From an uncultured Anaerolineae bacterium (lineage in GTDB: Bacteria > Chloroflexota > Anaerolineae > Anaerolineales > UBA4823), in the NCBI GenBank assembly GCA_937129505.1, contig CAKZNJ010000113.1, forward strand, positions 1-7,086: a stretch of DNA of 7,086 bases, read 5' to 3'. The translations under genes were made by a program, and so were the position numbers. The stretch's first letter is position 1, and every line of letters begins with the position of its first letter. Shown piece by piece: positions 5,700 to 7,086 of this stretch. The notes under the pieces were generated by a model that worked only from the letters and a program-made list of their open reading frames with translations, was not told where the DNA came from and made no database searches.

Positions 5700-6944
5700 A
5701 TGTATCTGCGCGGAAGTAAATGGAGTGTGCGAGGCCGCCCACGGCGCCGATCCAATCCCTTTCTCATCACCCTGCTCTTGGGGATGATCGGCGTTGCCTT
5801 GTACTTTAATCAGGTCGTCGTACCAGCGACCCCTCCCTTATTTATCCCCACCGCAACCCCAACGCGCAGCCCCGAATCCTACCTAAATGAAGCTGCGCAG
5901 TTGTATCAAGAAGGGCGGTTGTTACAAGCGATTAACGCTTACAAAGAAGCCATTGTGGTGGACCCCTACAACACTGCTACCTACGTCACTTTGGCACGGC
6001 TACAGGTGTTTGCCGGTCAATATGAGGAGGCGATCACCAATGCCCAAAATGCCCTGCTCAAGAACCCCAACAATGCCCTCGCCCACGCCGTTCTGGGTTG
6101 GGCGCAGAGCTTCACCGGCGATTATCTCTCGGCAGAAGCTTCACTCAAACGCGCTCTGGAACTCGACCCCAACAGCGCCTTGGCTCATGCTTATTATGCG
6201 GAAGTTCTGGTTAATAAAGGACAATATGATGATCTAGACAAAGCCATCGAGGAATCGCGCATCGCCATGCAATTGGATCCCACTCTCTTAGAGACCCGAC
6301 GGGCGCGCGGCATCGTTTTGCTGAACACAGGCAGAGAGAACCTAGATGCAACGATCACTGAGTTCAAGGCGGCCATTGCCATCAACCCAAAAATCGCCGA
6401 CTTACATCTCTACCTCGGTTACGCTTACCGCATCAAAGGCGAGAATGACTTGGCAGTTGAAGAGCTTTTAGTCGCTTACTCCCTAAACCCCAAGGATTGG
6501 ACTCCCTTAGCCGAAATCTCACTGGCTTACGCAAACATAGGTCAGTATGGCAAAGCTTCTCAATACGCTGAACAAGCCATGAAGGTCGAGCCGACTAACC
6601 CCAAACTGCACGGCACGCTGGGAATCATGTATTATCGGAACGGGGAAATATCCAAAGCGGTCAAAGAGCTAGAGCTTGCCGTGCGCGGCGGCACAATGGA
6701 GGATGGCACAGTGGTGCAGGGGATGCCGCTGGATTACGGCACTGTAGCTCAGGTTTATTGGTTCTACGGTTTCGCCCTCGCCAGAACAAATCGCTGCGCT
6801 GAGGCGGTACAGGTGTTCCAAGCCTTGATCAACGGTGTGCCAGCTGATCCCTTAGCGGTTGAAAACGCGAACGCCGGGTTGGAATTATGCCTCGAGCAGA
6901 GCGGCAAAGTTACCCCTGAACCCAATCCAACGCCGACACCTTAG
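5700..6944 (+). CDS. Membrane-anchored TPR-repeat protein
   Basis: 414 aa from ATG 5700. A basic N-terminus (RGRPRRR, 11-17) and one hydrophobic segment (about 21-42) form an uncleaved anchor, with the rest outside the cytoplasm by the positive-inside rule. A Pro/Thr linker (43-58, TATPTRSP) leads to a run of tetratricopeptide repeats from about 59 to 330. Typical repeat ends are ALKxDPxx-type: EAIVVDPYN (84-91), NALLKNPNN (117-125), RALELDPNS (151-159), AIAINPK and AMKVEPTN. After an insert containing GGTMEDGTVVQG (330-341), one more helical pair ends in RCAEAVQVFQAL (365-376). The tail is Thr/Pro rich (TPEPNPTPTP). TPRs bind proteins; no partner or enzyme activity can be read. An in-frame TTG at 5664 would add 12 residues but coincides with the -35 box, so I reject it. 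It may act as an assembly scaffold at the cell surface; this is inference. Confidence -1.
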   Translation: MYLRGSKWSVRGRPRRRSNPFLITLLLGMIGVALYFNQVVVPATPPLFIPTATPTRSPESYLNEAAQLYQEGRLLQAINAYKEAIVVDPYNTATYVTLARLQVFAGQYEEAITNAQNALLKNPNNALAHAVLGWAQSFTGDYLSAEASLKRALELDPNSALAHAYYAEVLVNKGQYDDLDKAIEESRIAMQLDPTLLETRRARGIVLLNTGRENLDATITEFKAAIAINPKIADLHLYLGYAYRIKGENDLAVEELLVAYSLNPKDWTPLAEISLAYANIGQYGKASQYAEQAMKVEPTNPKLHGTLGIMYYRNGEISKAVKELELAVRGGTMEDGTVVQGMPLDYGTVAQVYWFYGFALARTNRCAEAVQVFQALINGVPADPLAVENANAGLELCLEQSGKVTPEPNPTPTP

Positions 6945-6964
6945 GGCAGACAGGCTTGTAAATT

Positions 6965-7086
6965 ATGGCTGACGAACTGCTGACCCGACGTCCCCTTTTC
7001 CGAGAAAGGAAAGCTGCGCTCAATCCCTACCGTATCCTGTTCTTGGTTGTTTTAATCTTAGCCTCGATTTGGGTGTGGCGAGGGGT
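6965..7086 (+). CDS. N-terminus of a membrane protein, 3' truncated
   Basis: 40 codons are visible and the frame is open to the window end. A charged cytoplasmic start (MADELLTRRPLFRERK) is followed by NPYR and one hydrophobic segment (about residues 24-38, ending IWVW). This is the layout of a single-pass anchor with its N-terminus in the cytoplasm, like the neighbouring TPR protein. It begins 20 bp after the TPR stop, so the two are probably co-transcribed. A weak CAGG (6951-6954) lies 10 nt before the ATG. The product cannot be named from this part. Confidence -1.
   Translation, partial: MADELLTRRPLFRERKAALNPYRILFLVVLILASIWVWRG

Noticed and set aside
6959..6964. TAAATT directly before ATG 6965 as a third leaderless promoter
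   Set aside because: It abuts the ATG with no gap, so transcription would start inside the coding region; no -35 box fits.

Overview
All genes recognised in this 7.1 kb window lie on the + strand. It looks like the chromosome of a free-living, probably anaerobic bacterium. My best guess is Chloroflexota (Anaerolineae-like). This rests on Thr/Pro-rich linkers around a membrane-anchored TPR protein, on Chloroflexi-like protein style, and on a MoeA/PBP-type domain next to a tungstate transporter. It is an inference from pattern memory, not a proven placement. I see no insertion sequence, CRISPR array, tRNA, rRNA or phage gene.

Region 1 (1-2810) is a molybdenum/tungsten module. It opens with the C-terminal end of a PBP-like (molybdate-binding-like) domain protein, either a MoeA-type fusion or a ModE-like regulator. 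A complete tungstate ABC importer follows in tight array: tupA (binding lipoprotein), tupB (permease, starting at the base after the tupA stop) and tupC (ATPase, 4-bp ATGA overlap with tupB). A TATAAT box running into a perfect 8-bp inverted repeat lies in the last codons of the first gene, about 40 bp before tupA. It is a candidate metal-responsive operator.

Region 2 (2811-4623) has a histidine phosphatase, 27 bp after tupC and possibly transcribed with it. After a 124-bp gap comes holB, the delta' subunit of the DNA polymerase III clamp loader.

Region 3 (4624-7086) has a 298-aa protein I cannot name, a membrane-anchored periplasmic/extracellular-facing TPR protein, and the first 40 codons of another membrane protein cut off by the window end.

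The most interesting signal is regulatory. holB and the TPR gene each carry a -35/-10 promoter whose -10 box ends exactly 6 nt before the ATG, so the predicted transcription start falls on the A of the start codon. Both therefore look like leaderless mRNAs. For the TPR gene, the same reading shows that the apparent upstream TTG start is really the TTGACA -35 box, so the true start is ATG 5700. I did not find a clear new multi-gene system. The unnamed 298-aa protein and its two membrane-protein neighbours are the least explained part.
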